40,238 nt of DNA from positions 1 through 40,238 of the forward strand of contig CAAGGQ010000087.1 in NCBI GenBank assembly GCA_900769475.1. The letters are read 5' to 3'. This DNA is from Clostridia bacterium. GTDB taxonomy: Bacteria; Bacillota; Clostridia; Oscillospirales; CAG-272. Every line of letters starts with the position of its first letter. Within the stretch, counting starts at the first letter, position 1. The notes below the pieces were generated by a model that did no database searches, had not been told where the DNA came from, and worked only from the letters and a program-made list of their open reading frames with translations. This document shows positions 8,454-15,977 of the stretch, piece after piece. The position numbers were made by a program, and so were the translations under genes.

Positions 8454-8499
8454 AGTAAACTGTTCTTCTCCTTTTTCTGTCAGCATATCTTTCTTTATC

Positions 8500-8528
8500 A
8501 TTTTACCATATTCCATAGAAAAAAACAA
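8500..8528 (-). promoter_or_regulatory. Promoter of the GH31 gene
   Basis: Minus-strand TTGTTT (8523-8528), 17-bp spacer, TAAAAT (8500-8505). A small inverted repeat GCCA-gaaa-TGGC (8538-8549) lies just upstream and is a candidate activator site. Confidence 0.65.
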
Positions 8529-8600
8529 TAAAAATAAGCCAGAAATGGCAAAAATAGTTTAGAAATTCGTTATTTTTTCAGAAAAAAAGAAAATCGCGAA

Positions 8601-8629
8601 TTGACATTTGAAAGGAGAAATGCTATAAT
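8601..8629 (+). promoter_or_regulatory. Consensus promoter of the AraC gene
   Basis: TTGACA (8601-8606), 17-bp spacer, TATAAT (8624-8629): a perfect sigma-A consensus. The GH31 promoter diverges about 70 bp away. Confidence 0.9.
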
Positions 8630-8656
8630 GAAAAAAACAGAGAAAGGAGGATCGCC

Positions 8657-9511
8657 ATGCAGCTCCCGGTCTCCCGTTTCCGCTACTCCCCCAAAAAGGC
8701 GCCTATCAGCGCCCAGTACATTACCGTAAGAGAAAACTACATTGCGCGGGACGCGCATATGCATCACCTCAACGAGCTGTTGCTGATCCCCTGCCACGCC
8801 AAGGCCTCTCTGTTCAACAACGGGAACCGCATGCAGATCCAGACTCCTGCGCTGATCCTGCACCGCGCCGGCTCCTACCACTACATTGACACCGAGGACG
8901 TTGGCCCCGAGGGCTATTCCTGCTACTGCATCCATTTTGCCGAACAGCACATAAAGCAAATTCCCGAGGCACTCCTGCACAGCGATCTCCTCTTTAGTGA
9001 CGATTGCCTGGTGCTGGAGCTTACCCCGGAGCAAAGCGCCGAGCTCATCCGCTACGCCGAGCTCCTCAGCCTGGAGGAGACCTGCACAGAGAAGAACCTC
9101 TTTCTCCTTTTGATCCTGCTCAACGAGGCGCACAGTCTGCTTAAAACCGCCAAGGTCACTCGGCAAAAGTCCTCCAACAGCTACGTGTTTGACGTGGTGC
9201 AATACCTGGTGGCCCACTACAACGAGTCCCTAACCACCCAGCAGATCGCCAACGTGTTTCATGTCAGTATTTCCAAGATCAACAACGATTTCCACCACAT
9301 CACGGGACAAACGCTGAGCCGCTTTTGCAACAATCTCCGCCTGACTCGCGCCGGCGAGTTTTTGATCACCCATCCCCACCTTTCCATTGCCGAGATCGCC
9401 GAGCGTTGCGGCTTTTCCAGCGAGAGCTATTTCATTCAGAGCTTCCAAAAGAGCAATGGACTGACCCCCAACGCCTACCGAAAAAAGATCAAAAAGGAAG
9501 AGGAGCAATGA
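8657..9511 (+). CDS. AraC-family transcriptional regulator
   Basis: 284 residues beginning MQLPVSRFRYSP, with an AAAGGAGG site before the ATG. The N-terminal part (about 20-170) is a cupin-like sensor (HMHHLNELLLIP, then TPALILHRAGSYHYI). The C-terminal helix-turn-helix pair follows: LTTQQIANVFHVSISKINNDF and LSIAEIAERCGFSSESYFIQS, ending GLTPNAYRKK. It faces away from the GH31 gene and probably activates it in response to the sugar (inference). No clear terminator follows; a pyrimidine-rich tract at 9530-9558 may help. Confidence 0.92.
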   Translation: MQLPVSRFRYSPKKAPISAQYITVRENYIARDAHMHHLNELLLIPCHAKASLFNNGNRMQIQTPALILHRAGSYHYIDTEDVGPEGYSCYCIHFAEQHIKQIPEALLHSDLLFSDDCLVLELTPEQSAELIRYAELLSLEETCTEKNLFLLLILLNEAHSLLKTAKVTRQKSSNSYVFDVVQYLVAHYNESLTTQQIANVFHVSISKINNDFHHITGQTLSRFCNNLRLTRAGEFLITHPHLSIAEIAERCGFSSESYFIQSFQKSNGLTPNAYRKKIKKEEEQ

Positions 9512-9568
9512 TTCCCCACGGAAGTAACTTCTCTCCTTTTTCTTCTTTTCTTTTTTTTGAAAAAGCCC

Positions 9569-9597
9569 TTGACTTTGAAGCAAAAATATGGTATAAT
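9569..9597 (+). promoter_or_regulatory. Promoter of the cold-shock gene
   Basis: TTGACT (9569-9574), 17-bp spacer, TATAAT (9592-9597). Predicted leader of about 115 nt, long for such a small gene and typical of cold-shock mRNAs. Confidence 0.85.
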
Positions 9598-9603
9598 TCT
9601 CTC

Positions 9604-9719
9604 GTATCTGAAAATAAGCTTTTTGGTCTCACGTCTTTGCGGATCATGGTTATGCTAAGTTCGCAGGGTGTGGGCTTTCGTTTTTTCCGGGTACAAAATC
9701 TTTACGGAGGTACCCGATC
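9604..9719 (+). promoter_or_regulatory. Long structured leader of the cold-shock mRNA
   Basis: The untranslated leader ends in a 7-bp hairpin (9688-9694 pairs with 9710-9716). Its 15-nt loop carries the ribosome binding site CGGAG (9705-9709), three bases from the stem end and within 11 nt of the ATG. This could expose or hide the site depending on temperature, as in known csp leaders; here it is inference from base pairing. Confidence 0.5.
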
Positions 9720-9932
9720 ATGAACAAAGGTACTGTGAAGTGGTTCAATGCAGAAAAGGGCTACGGCTTCATCTCCAACGATGAGGGCGGCGACGACGTG
9801 TTCGTACACTTTTCCGCAATTCAGGTAGAGGGCTTTAAGACTCTGACCGAGGGACAAAAGGTAACGTTTGATACCGAGCCCGATCCCAAGAACAGCGCAA
9901 AGCTCAGAGCAATCAACGTTTGCCTCGCCTAA
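9720..9932 (+). CDS. csp: Cold-shock protein (CspA/CspB family)
   Basis: 70-residue single OB-fold protein of the usual family length. RNA-binding motifs are intact: RNP1 as KGYGFIS and RNP2 as VFVHFSAI. The start GTVKWFNAEKGYGF is diagnostic. It binds single-stranded nucleic acid and acts as an RNA chaperone in the cytoplasm. It has its own promoter, a long leader and a terminator, so it is monocistronic. The C-terminus KLRAINVCLA is slightly divergent. Confidence 0.97.
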   Translation: MNKGTVKWFNAEKGYGFISNDEGGDDVFVHFSAIQVEGFKTLTEGQKVTFDTEPDPKNSAKLRAINVCLA

Positions 9933-9942
9933 ACCACAAACA

Positions 9943-9983
9943 AACAACAGACCGCTCCGCACCGCGAAGCGGTCTGTTGTTTC
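9943..9983 (+). terminator. Terminator after the cold-shock gene
   Basis: 15-bp perfect stem (9943-9957 with 9969-9983), loop of 11. The T-tract is part of the stem end, so readthrough into the next gene is possible. Confidence 0.75.
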
Positions 9984-10027
9984 CCCTATTGCAAAAATTT
10001 CGATCCTCAACCTATGAAAGGAGCACT

Positions 10028-10840
10028 ATGCAGTCGTTTCTCATCTCATTTTTGTTTTACGTTGGCAAGCTTTTACTGCTCACCCTGGGCAGCGTAACCC
10101 TGTGCGGACTGCTGGTGCGCCTGTGCACCGTAGCCGTGGCCCGCTTGATGGGTAGCGGCGCCGAAAAGCTCTTTGCCCTGACCGCCGTGGTGGGAACTCC
10201 GGTGCACGAGCTGGGGCACGCCCTGATGTGCCCGCTGTTTGGACACAAGATTGAAAGCATCAAGCTGCTGGATCTGCGGGCCACCAACGGCGTGTACGGC
10301 TACGTCAATCACAGCTATCCCCAAAAGAGCGTTTGGGCAAAGCTGGGGAACCTCATGATCGGCGTGGGTCCCATCTTCAGCGGCATTGGCGTTTTGGTTC
10401 TGATCCTTTGGCTCTGCTTTCCCGACCAATGGAGCGCGTACTTGCAGTCCTCCCGCGCTCTGTGGAGCGGGAATGCCTCCATTGGCAAATTGTTGCTCTC
10501 CTGCACGGAGCTTTTGTACGCCCTGCCTGCAGCCTTTGCCAAGGCTCCCTGGCGGAGCCTGCTGGGCACTCTGATGATCCTCTCGGTGGCGCTGCACATC
10601 TCCCTGAGTCCCAAGGATATCCGAAGCAGCCTGAACGCCCTGCCCCCCTTCCTACTCCTGGTGGGAGTTTTTGCGCTGGTCACCCTTCTGCTTGGATGGA
10701 GTGATGGAGTTCTGACCGCCCTTAGCCTCTTCCAGCTGCGGCTACTCTCGCTGTTCGGCATCGTTCTCGCGTTCTCCCTCCTCTGGGTGCTCCTGGCCCT
10801 TTTGAGATGGGGACTCCGCGCGTTTCTTCGATTCTTTTAA
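10028..10840 (+). CDS. Polytopic membrane protein with HELGH motif (M50-like)
   Basis: 270 residues from the ATG at 10028, which has an AAAGGAG site; an earlier in-frame start would run through the terminator. About six hydrophobic segments. The first half carries VVGTPVHELGHALMCPLFGH: HExxH is the zinc-binding motif of membrane metalloproteases, and its place at the membrane surface is like site-2 protease family M50. The third ligand (an Asp in a later NxxPxxxxD-type motif) is not obvious, so activity is unsure. No own strong promoter is visible; it may be read through from csp. A 24-bp-stem terminator follows. Confidence 0.6.
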   Translation: MQSFLISFLFYVGKLLLLTLGSVTLCGLLVRLCTVAVARLMGSGAEKLFALTAVVGTPVHELGHALMCPLFGHKIESIKLLDLRATNGVYGYVNHSYPQKSVWAKLGNLMIGVGPIFSGIGVLVLILWLCFPDQWSAYLQSSRALWSGNASIGKLLLSCTELLYALPAAFAKAPWRSLLGTLMILSVALHISLSPKDIRSSLNALPPFLLLVGVFALVTLLLGWSDGVLTALSLFQLRLLSLFGIVLAFSLLWVLLALLRWGLRAFLRFF

Positions 10841-10851
10841 GATGATAATTC

Positions 10852-10902
10852 AAGAAGAACACCTCCGACCGATCCAAAGGATCGGTCGGAGGTGTTCTTC
10901 TT
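10852..10902. terminator. Very long bidirectional terminator
   Basis: 24-bp perfect stem (10852-10875 with 10879-10902) with a 3-nt loop, between convergent genes. Confidence 0.9.
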
Positions 10903-10916
10903 ATGAACGATTCGGC

Positions 10917-12797
10917 TTAACACTTTTTTACGAACAGAGCACGGATGGCGTTGAGAACGGCCAGCACCATAACGCCCACGTCGGCAAAGATGGCCAGCCA
11001 CATACCGCCAATTCCAAGCGCCCCCAGGAGCAGGCAGATGGCCTTGACCCCCAGCGCAAATCCAATGTTTTGATACACAATGGAAAGGCACTTACGAGAG
11101 ATGCGAATGGCCTTGGCGATCTTGGCGGGATCATCGTCCATGAGTACCACGTCGGCGGCCTCAATGGCGGCGTCCGAGCCCAGGGCTCCCATGGCAATGC
11201 CAATATCGGCACGGGAAAGCACGGGAGCATCGTTGATCCCGTCCCCCACAAAGGCGAGGGTTCCCCGGTGATCCTTCTCGGCGAGCAGAGCCTCCACCCG
11301 CGCCACCTTCTCCTCGGGCAACAACTCCGCGACCCATTCCCGGATCCCCAGGCCCTCGGCCACCTGCCGGGCGACCTCTTGCTGATCTCCGGTGAGCATC
11401 ACCACCCGGGGCACTCCGGCACGGTGCAAAGCATTCACTGCCTCGGCCGCATGTTCCTTGATCCGATCCGAGATCACGATCCGTCCCGCGTAGGCTTGAT
11501 TCACGGCAACCAGCACCACCGTTCCTACGGAGGAGCTGGGAGGACATTCTACCCCCAACCGCTCCATGAGGGCGGCATTCCCCGCGGCCACGGAGTATCC
11601 GTCCACATAAGCCAGCACGCCGTAGCCTCGCATCTCTTGCAGGTCGGTGATCCGGGAAAGCTCAACCCTACCTCCAAAGGCGCGGCAGATGCTTTTTGCA
11701 ATAGGATGGGAGGACTGCGCCTCCAGATGGGCAACCTTTTCCAGCAACGCCGCGGAATCTCCGTCCACGGCCGAGATCTCCACCACGTCGAACACGCCCC
11801 GGGTGAGAGTACCGGTCTTATCCAGCACTACCGTACGGGTCTTTGCCAAAGTTTCTAAATAGTTGGAGCCCTTGATCAGGATTCCCGCATTTCCCGCCCC
11901 GCCAATGCCGGCAAAAAAGCTGAGAGGAATACTAATGACCAGAGCACAGGGACAGCTGATGACCAGAAAGGTCAGCGCGCGATAGATCCAGGTGCCCCAA
12001 GCGGGCGCGCCTCCCAGTATCAGTTGAATCAGCGGGGGAAGCACCGCCAAAGCCAGGGCACCGTAGCAAACGGTGGGAGTGTAGAATCTTGCAAACTTGG
12101 AAATAAAGGCCTCGGAACGAGACTTGCGCGAGCTGGCGTTCTCCACCAGCTCCAGGATCTTGGACACCGTGGATTCCTCAAAGTCCTTGACCGTGCGGAT
12201 CCGCAAAACGCCCGTGAGATTGATGCAACCGCTGATCACGTCCTCTCCGGGATGCACGCTGCGAGGAAGGCTCTCCCCCGTAAGAGCTACGGTATCCAGA
12301 TCCGAGGTCCCCTCCAGCACGGTACCGTCGATGGGGATCTTCTCTCCGGGACGTACCACGATCACAGAGCCGATCTCCACCTCATCGGGATCCAAGGTCA
12401 ACAGCTCGCCCTCCCGCTCCACATTGGCGTAATCGGGGCGAATGTCCATAAGCTTACTGATGTTCCTGCGGCTCTTGCCCACGGCAATGCTTTGAAAAAG
12501 CTCTCCCACCTGGTAAAAGAGCATGACCGCCACCGCCTCGGTGTAGTCCCCCTCCCCCAGCACTGCCAGAAGAATGGCTCCTACCGTGGCCACGGCCATG
12601 AGAAAGTTTTCGTCGAACACCTGGTGACGAAGGATCCCCTTGATGGCCTTTTTGAGAATATCGTAGCCAATGATCAGATAGGGAATCATATACAGTCCAA
12701 ACCGAAACCACCCCGTGGCGGGAACCCAAAAGAGCACCACCATCAAGGCCGCCGCGATCAGGATCCGCGCCAGCATCTTTTTTTGTTTTTTATTCAT
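10917..12797 (-). CDS. P1B-type heavy-metal-exporting ATPase (Zn/Cd type)
   Basis: 626 residues. Signatures in order: TGES (173-176, actuator), the metal-binding CPC of the transport site (282-284), DKTGT with phosphorylated D326, the HP locus (SSHPIAKS), GDGINDAP hinge, and a last transmembrane segment with FADVG followed by N, which marks Zn/Cd/Pb-transporting P1B-2 ATPases. The usual N-terminal HMA domain is absent: the protein starts directly with the first membrane helices. The missing domain is supplied by the small gene directly upstream (21-bp gap). GAGGAG ribosome binding site. It exports metal across the inner membrane. Zn/Cd is preferred over Cu on motif grounds. Confidence 0.95.
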   Translation of the reverse strand: MNKKQKKMLARILIAAALMVVLFWVPATGWFRFGLYMIPYLIIGYDILKKAIKGILRHQVFDENFLMAVATVGAILLAVLGEGDYTEAVAVMLFYQVGELFQSIAVGKSRRNISKLMDIRPDYANVEREGELLTLDPDEVEIGSVIVVRPGEKIPIDGTVLEGTSDLDTVALTGESLPRSVHPGEDVISGCINLTGVLRIRTVKDFEESTVSKILELVENASSRKSRSEAFISKFARFYTPTVCYGALALAVLPPLIQLILGGAPAWGTWIYRALTFLVISCPCALVISIPLSFFAGIGGAGNAGILIKGSNYLETLAKTRTVVLDKTGTLTRGVFDVVEISAVDGDSAALLEKVAHLEAQSSHPIAKSICRAFGGRVELSRITDLQEMRGYGVLAYVDGYSVAAGNAALMERLGVECPPSSSVGTVVLVAVNQAYAGRIVISDRIKEHAAEAVNALHRAGVPRVVMLTGDQQEVARQVAEGLGIREWVAELLPEEKVARVEALLAEKDHRGTLAFVGDGINDAPVLSRADIGIAMGALGSDAAIEAADVVLMDDDPAKIAKAIRISRKCLSIVYQNIGFALGVKAICLLLGALGIGGMWLAIFADVGVMVLAVLNAIRALFVKKC

Positions 12798-12818
12798 AGG
12801 ATCTCCTCAAACGGCGGC

Positions 12819-13037
12819 TTACAGATAGATCTCGCAATCGTCCTCTACCTTCTTGCAGTTTTTGAGCACTGCCTTCATCACGGCGGTCACGTCAGCCCCC
12901 TCGCAAAACTCTACGGTCATCTTTTGGGTCATAAAGTTCACGGCGGCATCCTGCACGCCCGCAGTCTTTTTAGCAGCCAGCTCCATCTTGTTGGCACAGT
13001 TGGCGCAATCCACCTCGATCTGATAGGTCTTTTTCAT
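12819..13037 (-). CDS. Free-standing HMA-domain metal chaperone
   Basis: 72 residues from the ATG at 13037 (MKKTYQIEVDCANC), with GGAGG upstream; a start at 13064 would lie inside the operator. The ferredoxin-like HMA fold is recognised by DCANCANKME. The Asp before the first Cys (DCxxC) is typical of Zn/Cd-type domains such as ZntA, while copper chaperones have MxCxxC. C-terminal cysteines (CKKVEDDC) could bind metal as well. It likely delivers zinc or cadmium to the ATPase encoded just downstream, replacing the domain missing there. Confidence 0.88.
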   Translation of the reverse strand: MKKTYQIEVDCANCANKMELAAKKTAGVQDAAVNFMTQKMTVEFCEGADVTAVMKAVLKNCKKVEDDCEIYL

Positions 13038-13060
13038 GAGAAAATCCTCCTTTGGATTCA

Positions 13061-13084
13061 ACAATTAAACAAATGTTTAATTGT
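13061..13084. promoter_or_regulatory. ArsR/SmtB-type operator
   Basis: Perfect palindrome: 11-bp arms ACAATTAAACA (13061-13071) and TGTTTAATTGT (13074-13084) around two bases. Form and position, immediately downstream of the -10 box, fit binding by an ArsR-family metal repressor, here the product of the gene at 13202. Confidence 0.88.
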
Positions 13085-13113
13085 ATTATACAGGATAGGA
13101 TGGGGTTTGTCAA
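13085..13113 (-). promoter_or_regulatory. Consensus promoter of the metal-export operon
   Basis: Minus strand TTGACA (13108-13113), 17-bp spacer, TATAAT (13085-13090). Perfect consensus whose start point falls in the palindromic operator, so strong expression once the repressor lets go. Confidence 0.92.
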
Positions 13114-13201
13114 GAGGATGAGAGGATTTTTTCATTTTTCTCTTTTATTCCGGTAAATTTTATGATATACTGATAGCAGAAATTCCGAAAGGAGTCCTAT
13201 T

Positions 13202-13564
13202 ATGGAACATCATCCCCTTCCCCACGATCACGGAGAGGCCAACAATCACCTCTTTGATCATCTCCCCTCGGACGATGCCTTTTTGGCGGTGTCCGAGCTC
13301 TTCCGCCAGCTGGGGGACGGAAGCCGTACCCGCATCTTTTGGCTCCTTTGCCATTGCGAGGAGTGCGTGATCAATCTCTCTGCCATGATGAATATGTCCA
13401 GCCCCGCCGTATCCCATCACCTCAAGCAGCTCAAGACCGCGGGCCTTGTCGTTAGCCGACGGGAAGGCAAGGAGGTCTATTATAAGGCCGCCGATACCCC
13501 CGCTGCCACCATGCTCCATACCGCCATCGAAGCCCTGGTTGAAATCACCTGCCCGAATGAATAG
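13202..13564 (+). CDS. ArsR-family metal-responsive repressor
   Basis: 120 residues, family length. His-rich N-terminus (MEHHPLPHDHGE). The winged helix-turn-helix includes LGDGSRTRIFWLL, then CEECVINLSAMMNMSSPAVSHHLKQLK (recognition helix SPAVSHHLKQLK) and the wing VSRREGKEVYYKA. The CEEC pair just before the DNA-reading helix resembles the ELCVCDL metal site of CadC/ArsR proteins. The divergent layout with the ATPase operon and the palindrome between them make it the repressor of that operon. AAAGGAG site upstream; a weak -10 TATACT at 13166-13171. Confidence 0.93.
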   Translation: MEHHPLPHDHGEANNHLFDHLPSDDAFLAVSELFRQLGDGSRTRIFWLLCHCEECVINLSAMMNMSSPAVSHHLKQLKTAGLVVSRREGKEVYYKAADTPAATMLHTAIEALVEITCPNE

Positions 13565-13573
13565 AGAAAGGCC

Positions 13574-13619
13574 GTGAGGGAGGGGAGAACTTCTGAAAAG
13601 AAGCTCTCCCCTCCCTCAC
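13574..13619. terminator. Terminator after arsR
   Basis: 15-bp outer stem (13574-13588 with 13605-13619) extended by an inner CTTCT-gaaa-AGAAG, followed by pyrimidine-rich sequence. Confidence 0.8.
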
Positions 13620-13698
13620 ACTCCCTCCTCTTTCAAGAACCTTCAAAAAAGAAAGGGATATTTATTTCTTTTAGATGAAAATCAAATTATGAACGGTC

Positions 13699-13715
13699 AA
13701 CCCCGCACCGGGGTT
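13699..13715. terminator. Possible hairpin downstream of the GH127 gene
   Basis: AACCCCG-cac-CGGGGTT hairpin 17 bases beyond the GH127 stop, flanked by an outer CGGTCAA (13694-13700)/TTGACCG (13742-13748) repeat. No strong T-run on the minus strand, so termination is uncertain. Confidence 0.4.
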
Positions 13716-13731
13716 CCACCCTGCCGCTTTT

Positions 13732-15825
13732 TTATTGAGGATTGACCGCTTTGGATTCCTCAAAGTGGTAAGGATCGGGATAGCGCTTGGGGCGCGTGAT
13801 CAGGTCCGTATGGGTGGGAGAAGGCTTCCAATGCACGGCATTTTCCGGGTCCTCGGACACCACAGGCAGACAGCTGATACGCAAGCGCGCGCATCCCAAG
13901 GGAATCATCTCCACACTTTCCTCCTCACATTCGGTATACGCCGGGGAAGGCTGGAGCTCTGCCGCCATATCGTCCTCCAGGGTCCACTGGGGGATCTTTT
14001 TTACCCTTGCGCGGAGCACCACGGGGGCGTTCTCCAGGGTCCAGGGCATATCCGCAATCTCGGAGGCTACCGTCTGAACGCTCACGCAGGAATGAATATT
14101 CTCTTCGGTTAAGCACAGACCGTAATTCCAATCGTTGGTGGGATACACCTCGTAATTTTCAAACAAATGGGGCGTGGGATGGTTGTACTGCCCAGCTTCC
14201 TCTAAGCGCCTCCACTCCTCGCCAATCTTGATGGAATAGGTCAAGGGGCCGCGATCCACCGAAACACTGCCGTTGGTCTTCCACCGGGTCATGGTCAGCT
14301 CCATGGGAAGGCTCAGGGTGATCTGGTCCCCAGCCTGCCAATCGGCCTCCACCCGAAGATAGCCGCCGTGGCAATCCGCAAAGGCCGTAGCCTGTTCCTT
14401 CACGGTCAGCGTTGCCTGCTTGGCAAAGGAAGGAATACGGAAGTAGATGGGAAATGCGCCGCCCTCGTTGGCGTCACAGGTGATCTGAATCGTTCCGTGG
14501 AAGGGATAGCCGGTGCGCATGCGCAGGGCCACCTTCTTTCCATGGATGGTGGTCTGCACCTCGCTATCGGCATAGAGCCAGGCAACAAGGCCGCCGTCAT
14601 TGGAGGCCTGCCAAAGGTTCATGGCATACCAAGGCAATCCCATGCCCGTGTTGTGACCACAACAACGGTTGTTGGGAGTAAAGATCTCATGAGAGCGGCT
14701 TCTTACCCAGGAGCCGTTGCAACTGGGTTGCTCTCTCCAGTCGCTCAAAATAGGAAGATTGGAGGAGGTGAGATAGTGCATCTGCTGATAATCGGGACTA
14801 AAGGAAGGAATAAAATGATTGAGGATGACATCCTCAGCGCGGTCGCCATAGAGGGTGTCGCCGCTGATCCGCCCCATCTCGTAAAAGTTCTTGGCAAGCT
14901 CCACCATGCCGCAGGGCTCGTAGCCCTGGCGGGGATCGGTGCATCCTGCGCGCACCTGCTCGTCGGCACAAAAGATCCCGCGAGGAGTTTGTCCCCAGGC
15001 CTCTTGGAAATCCAAATAGGCCTTCTCGGAAGCCGCAAAGTCCTTGGGATCCCCCGACTGCCTGGAATACACCGCATCGTAACCCACTCGTTGGCCAAAA
15101 TCCACCGCGTGGTGCGCAACAAAGGGGAAGCTGGCCTTCCAGATCTTTTGATAAAAGCGCTCGGCCAGCTCCAGAAGCCACTCCTTGCCCGAGAAGCGAT
15201 AGTACCAATGAATGGGCGTGAGCATATCCCCTCCACGGATCTTTTGCCAGCGCAGGCGGCCCTTGCTTTCGGGCAGGAACACACAGTCGGGGATCCGACG
15301 GCAAAAAGCAAAGAAGCCGTCCATTAGATCGATCACCCGAGGATCCTTGGTGTTTTCATAGTACAGGATCAGGGTATCCAGCAGCATCATGCTGGGAAAG
15401 AGATCGGGGGCGGGGATGCCGTCGATGATCTCATAGGATTTCAGATAGGCGGGGCCGAACCAGCCATCCTCCTGCACCGAGGCGAACAGTGCCTCAAAAT
15501 ACTCCTTGGCAATGGCCAGATGCTTCTCGCTCTCGGCCAGCACCGCCATGGGATAAAAGCCCCGGAACCAGTAGGGGATCTCTTCCCAGCCCGCGGCAGT
15601 TTCGGGATAGAGATAGCCGTTCTTCTCGGGCTTAAAAAAGGGGCCGTATTCGGGAAGACGTCCGGTAATGCCGCCGCACATCAGATCCAGCTGCCGGCGG
15701 AGCCAGCCCTGCTTGAGGGTCACCTCCCCCAAGGGAAGCTTTTGGAAGCGATCGGGAATCAGCCCCGTGGACGGCGCCGTGGAAGTGGGAAGATTGCTTT
15801 GATAGCTTACGGTCGTGGATTTCAT
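13732..15825 (-). CDS. DUF1680/GH127-like glycoside hydrolase (beta-L-arabinofuranosidase type)
   Basis: 697 residues from the ATG at 15825 (MKSTTVSYQS), which has GGAGGTG upstream. An (alpha/alpha)6-barrel family protein, with C-terminal beta-sandwich domains. The cysteine-based catalytic centre known from GH127 is preserved: E303 and C305 in GYEPCGMVEL and the adjacent C388-C389 in NNRCCGHNTGM; in the characterised Bifidobacterium enzyme the first cysteine of such a pair is the nucleophile and a zinc ion is bound by the Glu and three Cys. Here CC is followed by GHN rather than PPN, so this is a distant branch with unknown specificity. No signal peptide. Divergent from the AraC gene at 15978. 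Confidence 0.82.
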   Translation of the reverse strand: MKSTTVSYQSNLPTSTAPSTGLIPDRFQKLPLGEVTLKQGWLRRQLDLMCGGITGRLPEYGPFFKPEKNGYLYPETAAGWEEIPYWFRGFYPMAVLAESEKHLAIAKEYFEALFASVQEDGWFGPAYLKSYEIIDGIPAPDLFPSMMLLDTLILYYENTKDPRVIDLMDGFFAFCRRIPDCVFLPESKGRLRWQKIRGGDMLTPIHWYYRFSGKEWLLELAERFYQKIWKASFPFVAHHAVDFGQRVGYDAVYSRQSGDPKDFAASEKAYLDFQEAWGQTPRGIFCADEQVRAGCTDPRQGYEPCGMVELAKNFYEMGRISGDTLYGDRAEDVILNHFIPSFSPDYQQMHYLTSSNLPILSDWREQPSCNGSWVRSRSHEIFTPNNRCCGHNTGMGLPWYAMNLWQASNDGGLVAWLYADSEVQTTIHGKKVALRMRTGYPFHGTIQITCDANEGGAFPIYFRIPSFAKQATLTVKEQATAFADCHGGYLRVEADWQAGDQITLSLPMELTMTRWKTNGSVSVDRGPLTYSIKIGEEWRRLEEAGQYNHPTPHLFENYEVYPTNDWNYGLCLTEENIHSCVSVQTVASEIADMPWTLENAPVVLRARVKKIPQWTLEDDMAAELQPSPAYTECEEESVEMIPLGCARLRISCLPVVSEDPENAVHWKPSPTHTDLITRPKRYPDPYHFEESKAVNPQ

Positions 15826-15856
15826 AAAGAAAGCACCTCCTTGCTTGATTGCTTTC

Positions 15857-15885
15857 ATGGTATCCCATTCTTCCCTTTTTTTCAA
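15857..15885 (-). promoter_or_regulatory. Probable promoter of the GH127 gene
   Basis: Minus strand TTGAAA (15880-15885), 17-bp spacer, TACCAT (15857-15862). The -10 is imperfect, as expected for an activator-dependent promoter. Confidence 0.45.
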
Positions 15886-15905
15886 TAAAAAAAAACGATA
15901 TCCTA

Positions 15906-15934
15906 TTGAAAAAATCGACGTCTTATGATAAAAT
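15906..15934 (+). promoter_or_regulatory. Promoter of the AraC gene
   Basis: TTGAAA (15906-15911), 17-bp spacer, TAAAAT (15929-15934). Confidence 0.75.
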
Positions 15935-15977
15935 AGGTGCAGAGAAAAACATATCCATGAAAAGAAGGGAGAAGACT

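Noticed and set aside
10852..10902. Long perfect inverted repeat as a recombination or attachment site
   Set aside because: Lies between convergent stops, like the other hairpins in this window, so a terminator is enough.
12024..13121. 365-codon rightward reading frame
   Set aside because: Antisense to the ATPase and HMA genes and crosses their operator.
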